DNA from: Cladopsammia gracilis
Taxonomy: Eukaryota; Cnidaria; Anthozoa; Scleractinia; Dendrophylliidae
Direction: 5' to 3'
DNA length: 64,000 bases
NCBI GenBank assembly: GCA_022457155.1
Contig: JAJGOT010000039.1
Coordinates: forward strand, 467,001 to 531,000
The notes under the pieces are model-generated. The model had not been told where the DNA came from, searched no databases, and saw nothing but the letters and a program-made list of their open reading frames with translations. Below, in pieces: positions 35,746 through 46,989 of this stretch. Position numbers and translations under genes: made by a program. The stretch's first letter is position 1. Each line of letters begins with the position of its first letter.

Positions 35746-36690
35746 CCCAGGCGTAATGTTTGCATATTAATGATATTTGAAAATATAAGACATTGCATGG
35801 GATTTCGAATTCAACATTTTAAGCAATATATTAAATCAAAATTGCTGAATAAAATTGTTGAAACATTTATTGGTGTTGTATTCTATACTTATTCAGTGTT
35901 TCTACGCTATTTGAACAATGTTTAGTCCATTTATCTTACCTTGTATAATATAACTGAAAGGAAGGAGAGTTTGGTCGCTTTTGGCGTTCGACACGAGTCC
36001 ACAAGTGGCTCATTTTTGGCACAAAAATAGATGCTGCTCCCATTCTGACTGGTCGTCCTCACAATAGAATAACGTTAAATTACATTTCTTCAAACAACTT
36101 GAACATCCCTTGTTGATTATGACGAACAAGTAGTTTCAGGTAGTTTGTTTATTTGTCTTTGCTTGATTCGTCATGTGACAAAAATTTGTTTTAGAGTTTT
36201 CTGCGAGCATTGAAGTCAAACTATTTTTATCCTTTTTACATTCACGATTGTCCTGAGAGACAAGCCAAGCTTATTTTTGCTCTAACACGCAATGGAATCG
36301 AAAGAGAAAGATTTATGGCACGTTTTTGCGGAAAATGTCTGCCTTTGAATGTTTTTGCACCGAAGGTTTTTATGCGGTCTAATTACCAAGTGATTGCTTG
36401 TATTATTTTCTGCAAAAAGAATTATATAGCGCTTGATGATAAAAGTTCCAAAAAATGCAAAAGCACTTTGATCACCATTACATCCAGATCCATGAAAAAT
36501 ATGCTTTCCAGAGAATGGCAAGGAGTTGATTGCGTTCCACGACACTTTGCTCGTTGCACTGATTTGCAAGAACATCTTGAAACTCTTGTCAAAAATAATA
36601 CTTAAAAGTTTTGCCCAAACCCCAATCAGAAAGTTACTCCAGGAAAGAAGAAGAAAATGTTAACCATTGTAATTCTTCTCTTTATGAAGT
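35746..36690. other. Unassigned stretch
   Basis: A plus-strand frame of 131 codons (36,210-36,605) is open and cysteine-containing but matches nothing I recognise. The rest is AT-rich. PolB copy A homology stops abruptly at about 35,745, so another insertion or a deletion boundary may lie here. Confidence 0.35.
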
Positions 36691-36698
36691 GGTTTTCA

Positions 36699-36983
36699 TT
36701 AAAACTTGTTGTGAACTTTGAATCCTTGTGTGGACTTCTTGGGTGCTAACCATAAAGCCAAGAAAACCGGTATTAATTTTTCGGTTGGAAAGCAAATGGT
36801 ACGCAATCGCTTTGTCAGGTTTGATCTACCTTTGATCCACCTTTGTGCTTCAGTTTCCTTTGAAGAGTCATACCAGTTTTCCATTACACAGTAATCTCTC
36901 AAATTTTCGATGTATATTTCGATATCATGTTTATTGTCGCCTGTCGATTTAAAGCATGGAAATGGGTTGTTGGAAGCAGCCAT
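36699..36983 (-). pseudogene. LTR-retrotransposon gag N-terminus (gypsy-like), truncated
   Basis: The frame starts MAASNNPFPCFKSTGDN and continues HDIEIYIENLRDYCVMENW, a form I associate with gypsy-like gag proteins of invertebrates. After about residue 50 the homology is lost and the frame runs into unrelated sequence. Just upstream on the same strand, AATAAA (about 37,075), a terminal CA (about 37,035) and TGGTGGCAGCAGTCC (about 37,019-37,033) look like the end of an LTR followed by a primer-binding site. The family name is from memory and moderate in confidence. Confidence 0.5.
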
Positions 36984-37033
36984 GCTCTCTCTTTATCCCG
37001 AATTTCTACAGTTATGGACTGCTGCCACCATGT

Positions 37034-37170
37034 TGATAGCGTTGTGCTCTTAATGAAAGTGATTACTTTATTCTGAAATATCGAAGCCCTAAATAACAAA
37101 CTAGATATGCTAATTTACTGTACATTGCAAATGCATGTGCAATAGGCTACATATGCTAATTTGCTATGAA
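37034..37170 (-). other. Candidate LTR fragment with polyadenylation signal
   Basis: The minus strand carries AATAAA near 37,075 and ends at CA, directly before a possible primer-binding site and the gag start. A duplicated AAATTAGCATAT motif lies within it. No partner LTR was found in the window. Confidence 0.35.
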
Positions 37171-39345
37171 TTACATATGAACGTGCAACACTTCAAAACC
37201 AAACAGATTGAGGGATTCAGACGGACTGTCCAAACTGAGTTGATCTGCAATGTCTTCCGTAACCAGGGAACAAGAACTTCCAGGATCTGTCCACCGGGAC
37301 CATACAGTGTTACTGGGAACACTTGCAGTAAGACTCGGGACTTGTTGCTAGCTTGCATGACATTTGAGCTTTCCACTTGAGGCTCTGGGGGACTGTGCTG
37401 TGCAGGTAGTACTTCAGGGTGTGGAGGGGAAGGGGAACTGCCATTGTCGGTGGTGAGTCTGTGCAACAGTTCATTGTGCAGTGTAGTACAGCCATTAATG
37501 CCACACTGTTTAGTGAATCCACTCCAGTTGGACCAATGTTGTCCAAAACAACGAAAGCATAATCCATACTCCTTGACCTTTTCCAATCTTTCTTGGACAG
37601 ACAGTACTTTGAACTTGGGGCAATTTTGTAGCTTGTTGTACTTCGTGTCTCCCATGACACACGGCGCTGAAGGTAATTGACCACTTGCTTTAGGGCATAG
37701 ATATTCTCCAGGGGGTATTGAATCTCATCAGGTGGTGCAAATGCGCTGTAGACTAATGGACTATTTGCTTTCCTTCCTCTAAATTTGAAGAGGGGGTGGG
37801 GGGGTGGGGGGTGTTTGCTCAGGTACCACAATCCTCATGAACATCAGCCTGGACTTCAATCCACTTCTTAAAGTCTAAAAGTTTAGCCTTAGTTAACCCT
37901 TTGACCCTTTTATACTCTTTCCACTTGACACAAAGAGAAGGAGACAACTTGTTAACGACCATATTCAGATTGTTTGCAGCATGCAAATCTTCAACATAAC
38001 CAAGATACTTGAAGGTTTTAACAGCAGTTGAGACAACATCCGAGAAGCACCGGACTTCATGTAAACGCTCCTCAATTAGCTTGCTCCATTTCTGTAGTCA
38101 GTTCAAATGAGCTTTCACCACAATGTGAGACTTTCCAAATCTTGATTCCAATTTCTGAATGGATTCTGTATACAGTTCTCCACTGTAATCATAGCCTGCT
38201 ATTGTATCCTTCGCTCTACTAGTGACCACATTCTGCAGGTGTTGCATCTTAGCATTGCAGGAGTTGTCTGCATTATCAATGATTGACCGGAACATTGAAA
38301 TCCAATCACCCCAATGAATTGGATCGCCATTTAAAGGTATTGAGCTTCAACTTTGGTAAAGAGTCCAAAGATGACCGCAAAATAATTGTCCTGATAGTTG
38401 AATCAGCTTGTAAACCTCCATTAGTGATCACTTCTTAATGACCAAATTTGACCTTTAACTGCTGAAGCTCAGTACCTTTGTTTGGATGTGTATGTAGTAG
38501 GATTTCCACTGGCAGGCAAATAAGTTCCATTGTCCGGGGGGATAGAGTTAGTCTCTTCTTCCTCTCTTTCAAAATCGTTCAGCCGTTGTTTCAGACTTTC
38601 CTGACCACAGTTTTCATTTTCTAAAGCTTGAACCTCAACTTTCAGACAGATCGCTTCAGCTTCCGGTTGCCTTGTTTTCTGCGCTTCAGACATCGAACAT
38701 TGTTTCTCTAGTTCAAGCTCTACTTCCAATTGCACTCTCTTTGCATCTTCCTTTGCAGCTCAGCCTGACTTTCAATCTCTTGCAATTTTTCATTTGCAAG
38801 TTCCTTTTGTTTTCTACAGTATGCTTGAGCTGCTGCCGCTTTTGCTTTAACTGCAACTGGATCCTTACCACTAGTCAACTAATCACTGAACTCAATACTG
38901 ACGTTTCCTCTAAATGGACCACTGCTTCATCTAATGCTTCATTAAGGAGGCTCGTACCCATTTCTCAAGTCCACACCCTTTCAATTTTAATGGGCCATAT
39001 CTTTTGTTGTAGCACATAAAAAGTCAAGCCACTTTGCATGCAAACACACAATACATTGAACTTTATGGGAGTGTAGGATTTGTTTATATCGGTGCTACCA
39101 TGGCAACGAAACGGTGATCCTCTGAAATTCACAAGTTGCAGAGTTTCTCTAGATCAAGAGAAATTTTTGTAAAACCTGCGAGTGGACTAGTTGATTAGAC
39201 CATGGGCTTCAACTGGACAAAGTTTGAAAGAAATGTATGAGAGCGTTTTTGAAATTTTTAGGGATGAAGTGTTGGGGATTATAAATACAGAGAAATACAG
39301 AGAAAAACATACTATCGACATATTGGCTAATATCTAAAGAAAACG

Positions 39346-39835
39346 ATGCGCGATGGGAATGTAGTTTCATCTCATAGTAGTCTGATTCCATTTGAAATGG
39401 TGTATGAAAAAGTGAGGGGGTTGCTTTGGCCGATTGCGAGAAAGAAGTATTTGATTAGCGTGCGTTCAGCTGCTCTTGTTGCCATTTTTGTATGTAATTT
39501 GATCTACGCCTACAAATGTGATGATAATTTGAAAACCGTGAGATAATTTTTTTTGAAATTTTGACAATCTCGAGATTAATCATCAATTTATATGGCCTGC
39601 AAGTTTCAAGGACATTGAAGGCATGCAAGGCAATAAAATTGGGCCTCCAATGTACCAATTTTTTCCCGCAGATTTTGTGTTTACAAGTGAGCTTCCTCAT
39701 TATTCACGAGTATTGTTTTCAAGTTTCATATGCACGTACAAAACTTCAGCAAAAAATTTATTTGCATCGAACAGAACGCTCGATTGCTTTCCGAAGAATT
39801 TCCTGAAACATGCTAATAACTGGCTTGCGTTGTGA
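39346..39835 (+). other. Left-arm ORF pair of the TTAA element
   Basis: Two open frames encode about 66 residues (MRDGNVVSSHSSLIP, with a hydrophobic SAALVAIFVCNLIYAY segment) and about 70 residues (GNKIGPPMYQFFPADFVF to FLKHANNWL). A short T-rich gap that may be a frameshift or intron lies between them. The mirror copy in the right arm keeps both. I do not recognise the protein. Confidence 0.4.
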
Positions 39836-40203
39836 ATAGCAATGACAGCAGCACTGATGAAGACACCGTCGGAAACGTCACGTTTCATAAGTGCCGGATG
39901 CAGAAATAACACGCTTTGACAATGGTTTATGATTGTCTCACTCTGGTTATTTGTTGCAATCGGCATAGCATCTGTTCCTTATTTAGATATATAATAACGC
40001 AAAGCAGAATTCTCAACTAAAATACTAAGTTGTCACGCTGTTCTTGCGTGTGACATATTAAAGAAGCACTTTTTCTGCATTTCGTTTACAAATTTCCAAA
40101 TTTCCAAATTGGGATATGTTCTTCTTGTCCTGCAATTTTAAAGAGACCCTGGGTATGTCTGCTTTAAAGCGTAATAGCGCGACATTGAGTGCGTAATGTT
40201 ATT

Positions 40204-40687
40204 TCACTTCTCAAGCCAGTTATTAGCACGTTTCGGAAAATTCTTTGGAAAGCAATCAAGCGTTCTGTTTAATGCAAATAATTTTTTTTCTAAAGTTTTG
40301 CACATGCATATGAAAATTGAAAACAATACTCGTGAATAATGAGGACGCTCATTTGTAAACACAAAATCTGCGGGTAAAAATTGGTACATTGGAGGCCCAA
40401 TTTTATTGCCTTGCATGTCTTCAATGTCCTTGAAACTTGCAGGCCATATAAATTGACGATTAATCTCGAGATTGTCAAATTTTTTAAAAAAGTTATCTCG
40501 CGCTTTCCAAACTATCATCACATTTGTAGGCGTAGACCAAATTACATACAAAAATGGCAACAAGAGCAGCTGAACGCACGCTAATCAAATACTTTTTTCT
40601 CTCAATCGGCCAAAGCAACACTTTTTCACACATCATTTCAAATGGAATGAAACTACTATGAGATGAAACTACATTCCCATCGCGCAT
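40204..40687 (-). other. Right-arm ORF pair of the TTAA element
   Basis: This is the mirror of the left-arm pair. The first frame (40,493-40,687) starts MRDGNVVSSHSSFIP. The second (40,204-40,563) is 119 codons long here and includes IWPASFKDIEDMQGNKIG. The two frames overlap and would need a frame change to join. The function is unknown. Confidence 0.4.
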
Positions 40688-41533
40688 CGTTTTCTTTAGA
40701 TATTAGTCAATTATGTCGATAGTATGTTTTTCTCTGTATTTATAATCCCCAAAACTTCATCCCTAAAAATTTCAAAAACACTCTCATATATTTCTTTCAA
40801 ACTTTGTCCAGTTGAAGCCCATGGTCTAATCAACTAGTCCACCAGCGGGTTTTACAAAAATTTCTCTTGATCTAGAGAAACTCTGCAACTTGTGAATTTC
40901 GGAGGATCACCGTTTCGTTGTCATGGTAGCACCGATGTAAACAAATCCTACACTCCCATAAAGTTCAATGTATGGTGTGTTTGCATGCAAAGTGGCTTGA
41001 CTTTTTATGCGCTACAACAAAAGATATGGCCCATTAAAATTGAAAGGGCGTGGACTTGAGAAATGGGTACGAGCCTCCTTAACTCGACCAAACTCCACAT
41101 CATACCATTCAAGTACTTTATCATGTTCAGTCGCAGGTACAAACGATAAATATGAAACGTTAAATTCCTCAGCTTGTTGTAAACATAACCTCAAGTCAAC
41201 CATAATTCGATCAATTAGAGTTTTACTATCACATTGTTCTATCAAAGCTGCCAAACTTTTCAAATGAATGGTAATCATTCTTTTAACATTTGATCTCTTG
41301 TTTTTCAGTGTAGATTGCATAGAGTCTACCGGTTGAGACACCTCCATTGACTACATGTTTTCCAAGTTTTCCGTGCTTCACGATAGTTGATCCATGTAAT
41401 CGCCTAATTCGATCAAATTTCCATTCATTCCCACAAAATATTCACCAATACCATAAGGTTTTCCACTGGTTTACTATCTGACAAGAAAACTGTTGACTAA
41501 AACGCCCAACACAACCAAAACGAGGAGTGACTG

Positions 41534-41791
41534 TGTAAGCTCCAAATTAGCTTACAGAGGTTTATTTCGTACTGATGAGTTACACATGGGAAACCATGAA
41601 ACTTATAAATGCGCAATTCTCACACAGTAGGATATCACCATGCGAAGATAAAAAACTGGCTCAAAAAACAGAAATTACATGCAACATCCTCCATAAGTGT
41701 AAATTCTAGTCTGAGCATGGTAGCAAAAACTGCCCGAGAGAGCATGGGAAAATCTTAGCAGGCCCGCAATACCTGCAAACTAGATCCTACA
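41534..41791 (-). repeat. BEL/Pao copy 2, 3' LTR
   Basis: 258 bp, TG...CA ends on the minus strand, with AATAAA about 30 bp from the end. It matches 44,237-44,502 with scattered changes and small indels. Confidence 0.8.
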
Positions 41792-42144
41792 CCTGCCCCG
41801 AAAAACCAACTAGATAAGCTAGTCATCTTTAAATACACAAAGGATCTTAGTTTGTTGAACAACCATTGACTTAAGATTGGCAATATCAATAATGTTCCAT
41901 GTCACTCCTTTGGCCTGCATGCCAAGTAGAAAACAAAGTAATCACCAAAAGGGTTCCGAGGTGACTTAATACCACAACAAATTTAACTCTCGCCCTTTTT
42001 TTGAATACATCCAATCACAGTTGTTTGTTGACCTTTACAGCCAAACTGGCCGTGGTCAATTCCAGCCTTGGTACAGCGATCGTTTTAAGTGGGGCTACCC
42101 TTGACTTCCCTATGACCAAGCTACAGTGGATGCGATCCTCAACA

Positions 42145-42817
42145 TTATTTTGTGAAGCGTAAATATGAAGCAGTCCTATAGACGCTCACGGAAGCATCCA
42201 CAAAGTGATGAAGCTCAATGCTCTTGATATCTTCGAATTCTGCTGGTTTGTAGCACCTGGGTAACTTGACAGAAGTCAACAATCGAAAGTTACTCTCCCA
42301 AGCTTGCCAGGATTTTTGCACTTGGTCTGGGAGTTCCTCGTCCCAGCTGTGACCAAGACAACAAAGTTCCGGAAGAAACATTTAGCTGGTAATACCATGG
42401 GTGCAGCCAGGCCAAGGGGGTCATATACCGAAGCAACATTTGACAAGATACCCCTCGTGGTCCTGGTTTCTGCTTTAACCGTGCCACTTCAAAATACTGC
42501 CTTCTTCCACGTTCCACTTAACTCCTAGGGCTCTTTCTGTTGGTAGCTTTTCCTAGCCTCTTGGTGCCTCCGACGTTGAGTTGACAATTTGGCCAAAGTA
42601 GGTGTTGGCCATGGCAGCACGGCTTTGTACAAACTCTGCAAGGTGGGAGAATGTTGGCATGGTCTGTGATTTGTACAGCTGATTGGCCTTTTCTGTCCAT
42701 TTTGTGGAAGGCGGCCAAAATCTTTCCAATTGTGTCCATTAAATTTAGATTACCAGTGTGTCCCAACTGGGTAGACCTGAGGAGACATGTTTCCATTTCA
42801 TGAGCCAGCTGGGACAA
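42145..42817 (-). pseudogene. BEL/Pao pol fragment
   Basis: Pieces in three frames read SVYDPLGLAAPM-like, WQAWESNFRLL, LPRCYKPAEFEDIKSIELH and HHFVDASVSVY. The block of LPRCY followed by ELHHF-DAS is characteristic of the connection and RNase H region of BEL/Pao polyproteins. Frameshifts break it, and both RT and integrase motifs are absent. Confidence 0.75.
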
Positions 42818-42879
42818 TGTTTCAGGATCAGGACTTCGAATTGGAGGCCCGCTGACTACCTTTTCTAGTTACTACATGT

Positions 42880-43614
42880 GTTCTCCTTTGCTCGCTTGTA
42901 ACCTTCTTTGGGGGCATCATGATACAATGTTCAATAGCTTCACATGCTTTACCTCAGTATACCAATACTGAACAAGACAGCTCAGGCGATCTGCACCATT
43001 TTCCTCCTTTCCACATTTACCTCAAAGTTCTGCATAAACAAAGGGAAGATATGGGATTCACCACTGAAGCTCATGTATTCTCTCTGAGGCATATGAAGAC
43101 CCCGCACCACTTTGTCCATAGTGTTCTGTTGTCTTTCCAACAGGCTTTGTAATTGCTGACCACTGCTCAGTACTGCTGACTGGCCACTTGCCTCGTTCTG
43201 GTGTATGCTGGATAAAGGACCCTCTTGTGTTCTTGATTCTGTTGGTTTCAATTCTATGTATCCTCTCTGGGGCATGAAATGACACCTTGCTACTCCATCC
43301 ATAATGTTCTCTTTTCTTTCCAGTGGGTTCCTTATTTGTTGAACACTACTCAGCATTGTTGATTGCTGGCTTGTTTCGCTGGGTAAAGGGCCCCTTGGTG
43401 TTCCAGACTCTGTACTCCCTTTCTCATTCCTTCCTAAGTTTTCCTCAAGTTGTTGTAGTTCCTCCTGTTGGCATTCTATTTCCTGTTTTCTGCGCATAAT
43501 TTCGCATTCTTGGATGGCACAGTTAATTTCAATTTCCAACTTCTCCCTGGCTTCCTTCATACACTTATCCAGAGCTGCCCTTTCAACCAGTTCTTGCTCA
43601 TCAAGAGCATGCAA
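42880..43614 (-). pseudogene. BEL/Pao gag of copy 2
   Basis: The frame of 210 residues begins in a Glu/Gln-rich coiled coil (about residues 1-70), has two imperfect copies of a LLERQQNTMDKVVRGLHMP-like block, and then PQREYMSFSGESHIFPLF, a capsid-like start. Beyond a stop the line continues with EAIEHCIMMPPKEGY at about 42,920 in another frame. The upstream frame at 43,958-44,224 (lysine-rich, then acidic) is probably the gag N-terminus, separated by broken sequence. Confidence 0.65.
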
Positions 43615-44236
43615 TTGCCTGGACCATTCTGACTCAACAAGGCTGGGTTTATTTTGCAGAGCTAAAATTTCCTCAGCTCGCTGAGGTCTGGTGATGTAAG
43701 CTTATTTCGCTGTCCACTGAGCTATGCAAAGTCCCGTGGGTAGGATCGGGATTGCTCAAGAAAGTATTTGCATAATTTTGTGTTACAAATGCCAGCGCTA
43801 ATGGAGTTAATTGTCCACCATGAGGTTCCTGAACAGAAGAAACACGGCTCAAAGTCTCCTGTTGTCAAGAAACACTTGAAATCTGTCGTAACAGGGGACA
43901 CTGAGCATTGGAAGTCACAGCTCAAACCGTCGTCGTTGTACCCATCGAAATTTTGGCTTATGCCAACCTCCGACCGTTATTAAGAGAGTTTTCTGGCCTG
44001 GTATGCATGTCTACATTCTCTTCTAATTCTCCAGACATCTCTTTAGAATGAACTAGATTTTGAGGCGCTCCTGCAGTCACCATGAGCTGGTGATCATCTG
44101 AGGCATAATTAACATTCTCTTGTAAATCTTCGAGTTCAGCTTGTTGTTGTGGCGTTAATTTCTTCACTTTCTTCGATTTTGTTGGAGACTTCTTTTCTCT
44201 AATCTTTCCTTTTTTGGTCGTCACTTGTATGAGAAC

Positions 44237-44502
44237 TGTATGTGCTCCAAATTAGCTTACTGAGGTTTATTCCATACTGATGAGTTACATACACAGGAAA
44301 CCAAGAAACTTAAAAACACATGATTCTCGTACAGTAGGATATCACCATGTGAAGATAAAAAACTGGCTCAAAAAACAGAAATTACATGAAACATCCTCCA
44401 TAAGTGTAAATTCTAGTCTGAGCACATCGGAGCAAAAAACCGCCCCGAGAGAGTTATGGGAAATCTTAGCAGGCCAGCAACACCTGCAAACTAGATCCTA
44501 CA
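44237..44502 (-). repeat. BEL/Pao copy 2, 5' LTR
   Basis: 266 bp, the partner of 41,534-41,791. The gag-like frame starts within about 15 bp of its inner end. Confidence 0.8.
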
Positions 44503-45240
44503 GACCCCTTACATCTGAATAAAACGTGCTTAGGGAAAACTATTCTAATGCATGCATGCCTTTATGATGTAAAGGAAATAAAAATGAATAAAGCCCTGTT
44601 TGGGTAGCCAAAAAATGGATACTAGGTAATCACACAATGAAATAAAACAATGTTACAATTAAAAAAAGACAAGCAGTCTTTGAACTAAACTAAATGGTAA
44701 CATGACACCAGCTTTTTCCAGCATTATTCCAGATGTTTTTAAGTGTGTAACCATCCAGTCATGACTGTAATTTTCCCAATGATGAATGCATTTATTTTAA
44801 GTTCAATTGAAATGGTAAAACATGTTTGTCTGTGTCCTCAAACAGTAACGTAAGAAATTTAAAACAGTCATAAATTGTATGAAAAAAGTCGTCATTAATA
44901 GCTTTCTGGGTTCTTGTCCTTTACATTTGACCTTGTTGTTTTCTTTGTTTGCTCTGGCCTTCTCGATAACCAGGCTAAGGTCCTTTCACACAGATGACCT
45001 TGTGACTGTCGGACATTTTTTCTTTAATACAATACCTGTAAGAGAGAAACAGCCAAATGAAAATTAATGTTAATGCATGTTGACTGCATGGTGGTAGAAG
45101 AACGTGACTTCCTTGAGTCAAAAAAGTATGCTATTCCTATAACTGATTCTGATTTTTAAAACATTCTAAAGAAAAGAACCATTTACAATTTACTATTATA
45201 AATATTTTTACAGCCCTTAATATCAAAGACTGTTAAAAGG
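44503..45240. other. Non-coding stretch
   Basis: AT-rich, with one hydrophobic frame at 44,879-45,067 that I do not trust as a gene. No repeat was recognised. Confidence 0.4.
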
Positions 45241-45244
45241 GCTT

Positions 45245-46140
45245 TTAAATGACAGTGATCGTGGAGATATTAAGGTTTGAGTCGGTATCATATACATTGT
45301 CAGCATGTAGAAAAATTGGAAAAAGCATGGAAAAATATATGCTAACTTTCTTAAAGACCCCTTTGGTTGAATAAGGCCTGCCATGACTCATAGGCTTTGT
45401 TGCATTGCAATCCAGTGGCCGATGAACTCTGCAGTTCATTGGTCGTAAAAAGCGTTTGGCTAGTGCCTCCACTGCTGACTTTCCATCTGAGGCAAGCTCG
45501 ATTGACTTGACTAATGCCTTCTGAAAAGACAATATAATACAAATTAGAACTCAGTGCATTTTCCCATATATGCTTCAATGCTTTTAAGGTATTCAGCAAA
45601 AACTTGTATAAATAATATGGCTGGGTTATTACCAGTCATAGCCAGAGAGAGACATTTCTTTGCAGACTGCAACCTATTTGCTGTGGAGGAAACAGCATCC
45701 TTTTCATCTTTATGTTCGTCCAAATCACCACAGAATTTTGAAGAAAGAGAAGAATGACTTTTATACGGACAGTTTATTATGTCCCTCTCTGCGTTGGCAA
45801 TTTGTACATGCTGGTTTAGAATAATCAACACCTGGGTGTTTACTGTAAACAGCTAAAAGTCGTTCTTGTTCTTGCTGTAGCTCACTTTTTCTTTGTTTCT
45901 CCACTTCAAACTGCTTGTCTTGTATTAAAAGAACTAATGGCAATGTTTGTGTATCAAATGAATGTCTGCGCTGGCAGTGTGACAATTTCTTTGGGACTGT
46001 TTACAGCTACATCAGGCCGAACTCGTTTATGTGGCGGTGATTCAGTGCTGTTTAACTCACAATCTGAAAAGGCATTAGGAAAAGCACAAGCACCTGCACA
46101 TTCATTTGGGAAACTGCATGATGAGCTTATACCAGTTCAG
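45245..46140 (-). pseudogene. Unrecognised cysteine-rich protein remnant
   Basis: Three minus-strand frames appear to belong to one protein. The first has a charged coiled coil (FEVEKQRKSELQQEQERLL) leading to ACTNCQRREGHNK. After a one-base frameshift comes NCPYKSHSSLSSKFCGDLDEHKDEK, and finally FLRPMNCRVHRPLDCN. The spacing C-x2-C-x6-H-x3-C with a later C looks like a zinc-binding module. The stop at about 45,544 is followed by a TTTTCAG acceptor-like site, so an intron is possible. I suspect a multicopy family but cannot name it. Confidence 0.4.
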
Positions 46141-46975
46141 GATTTGTGATCCCGCTGCTTAGGTAAAATTCGTTTACCCAAATCTCAGTAGGAGCTGTAA
46201 CAAGAACCACGCAGACCAAAAAATTAAGACAGAGAAAGGTGTTAAAAGTCGGCTTAATCCGTACACACTTAAAATTATGCAGCTAACTTTCGAGTGTCAT
46301 CAGTGTTGTGAAAGATGACAATTTTTTCTTTAAATTTTCGTACAAGTTTTGTTTGGCTTCTTTCAAGCATCTTTCTTAACACGCAAACATTTATTTACTC
46401 CGTTTTTTGGACTGAAAGCTTTGCGGTTTTACCAGTTTCTTGTTCATGACACATTGGCAAACGTCACAAATATTCTGTTACCTGCGAAATTTTAACAACC
46501 ACATTTGCACAATTGTCGTGAATTCTAAACCTCTTGATACAATAAAGAAACATTCATTAAGCATTTACTTGGCAAGCAACAAGTCAAAATTTCTTTTAAC
46601 GGTAAATCCCTATTAGAGACGGAAGAACCAAAAAACCTATAGTTGCAAATACAGCATACCTCTTTAAGAAAACGAAAAAGATAACACTCACTGACAGTTA
46701 ACATAAATGAAAACGATTCTGTGCGAATGCATGCAATTGCAAACGAAACCATGAAGTTGTGGCTTTATTTCATTTCAGTTTTCTGACAAACCGAGTTTCT
46801 TTATTAGAGGCACATTTTACGCTCAAATTTGAACCAAAATATTTTAAAAAGAAAATCGCCGCGTTGCAGCAGGCAATATTTTCACAGTCGCTTGCATGTT
46901 CCACTCACGTGATTGTCCCTGATAGAAATAAATGACTACCCGTGGGCTATTAAACACAATATGTAGTGACTGTAT
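46141..46975. other. Non-coding stretch
   Basis: AT-rich with no supported ORF. The frame at 46,525-46,752 (minus) matches nothing recognised. Confidence 0.4.
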
Positions 46976-46989
46976 CTATCTGTAAAAGG

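Larger units (their letters stand above)
38946..41078. mobile_element. 2.1-kb TTAA element with inverted arms of about 880 bp
   Basis: The sequence from GGAGGCTCGTACCC at 38,946 is repeated inverted from 41,078 inward. The arms are about 38,946-39,835 and 40,205-41,078, around a unique centre of about 370 bp. TTAA lies outside both ends (38,942-38,945 and 41,079-41,082). The BEL gag frame is continuous across the insertion point. Both arms carry the same open frames (starting MRDGNVVSSHSS and GNKIGPPMYQF), which match no transposase I know. It could be a fold-back-type, piggyBac-like non-autonomous element. Confidence 0.85.
37164..41347 (-). pseudogene. BEL/Pao-type gag, copy 1, split by a TTAA element
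   Basis: The gag starts near 41,347 (coiled-coil part, LKNKRSNVKRMITIHLKSL) and is interrupted after FGRVKE by the element at 38,946-41,078. It resumes with ALDEAVVHLEE and a long charged helix (about 38,940-38,470). It then reaches a DUF1759-like block (FRSIIDNADNS, 38,295) and a cysteine-rich nucleocapsid-like part (GLCFRCFGQHW, CGINGCTTLHNELLH, about 37,400-37,660). A protease-like GSSCSLVTEDIADQL follows in another frame. The order matches BEL/Pao retroelements. Stops and frameshifts occur throughout, and there is no RT. Confidence 0.72.
41534..44502 (-). mobile_element. Internally deleted BEL/Pao retrotransposon, copy 2, with both LTRs
   Basis: Direct repeats of about 260 bp bound the element: 41,534-41,791 (3' LTR) and 44,237-44,502 (5' LTR). 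They begin TGTAGGATCTAGTTTGCAGG on the minus strand and contain AATAAA. Inside, on the minus strand, are a gag part (43,958-44,224 and 42,982-43,614) and only a short pol piece (42,145-42,817). RT and integrase are mostly missing. The flanking 5-mers (GACTG and GACCC) do not match, so a target duplication is not clear. Confidence 0.78.

Noticed and set aside
36210..36605. 131-codon plus-strand frame as a gene
   Set aside because: Open and cysteine-containing but unrecognised, with an opposite-strand frame over most of it. Left as unassigned.
44503..44507. Target-site duplication for BEL/Pao copy 2
   Set aside because: The flanking 5-mers GACTG and GACCC agree at only three positions, so no duplication is claimed.
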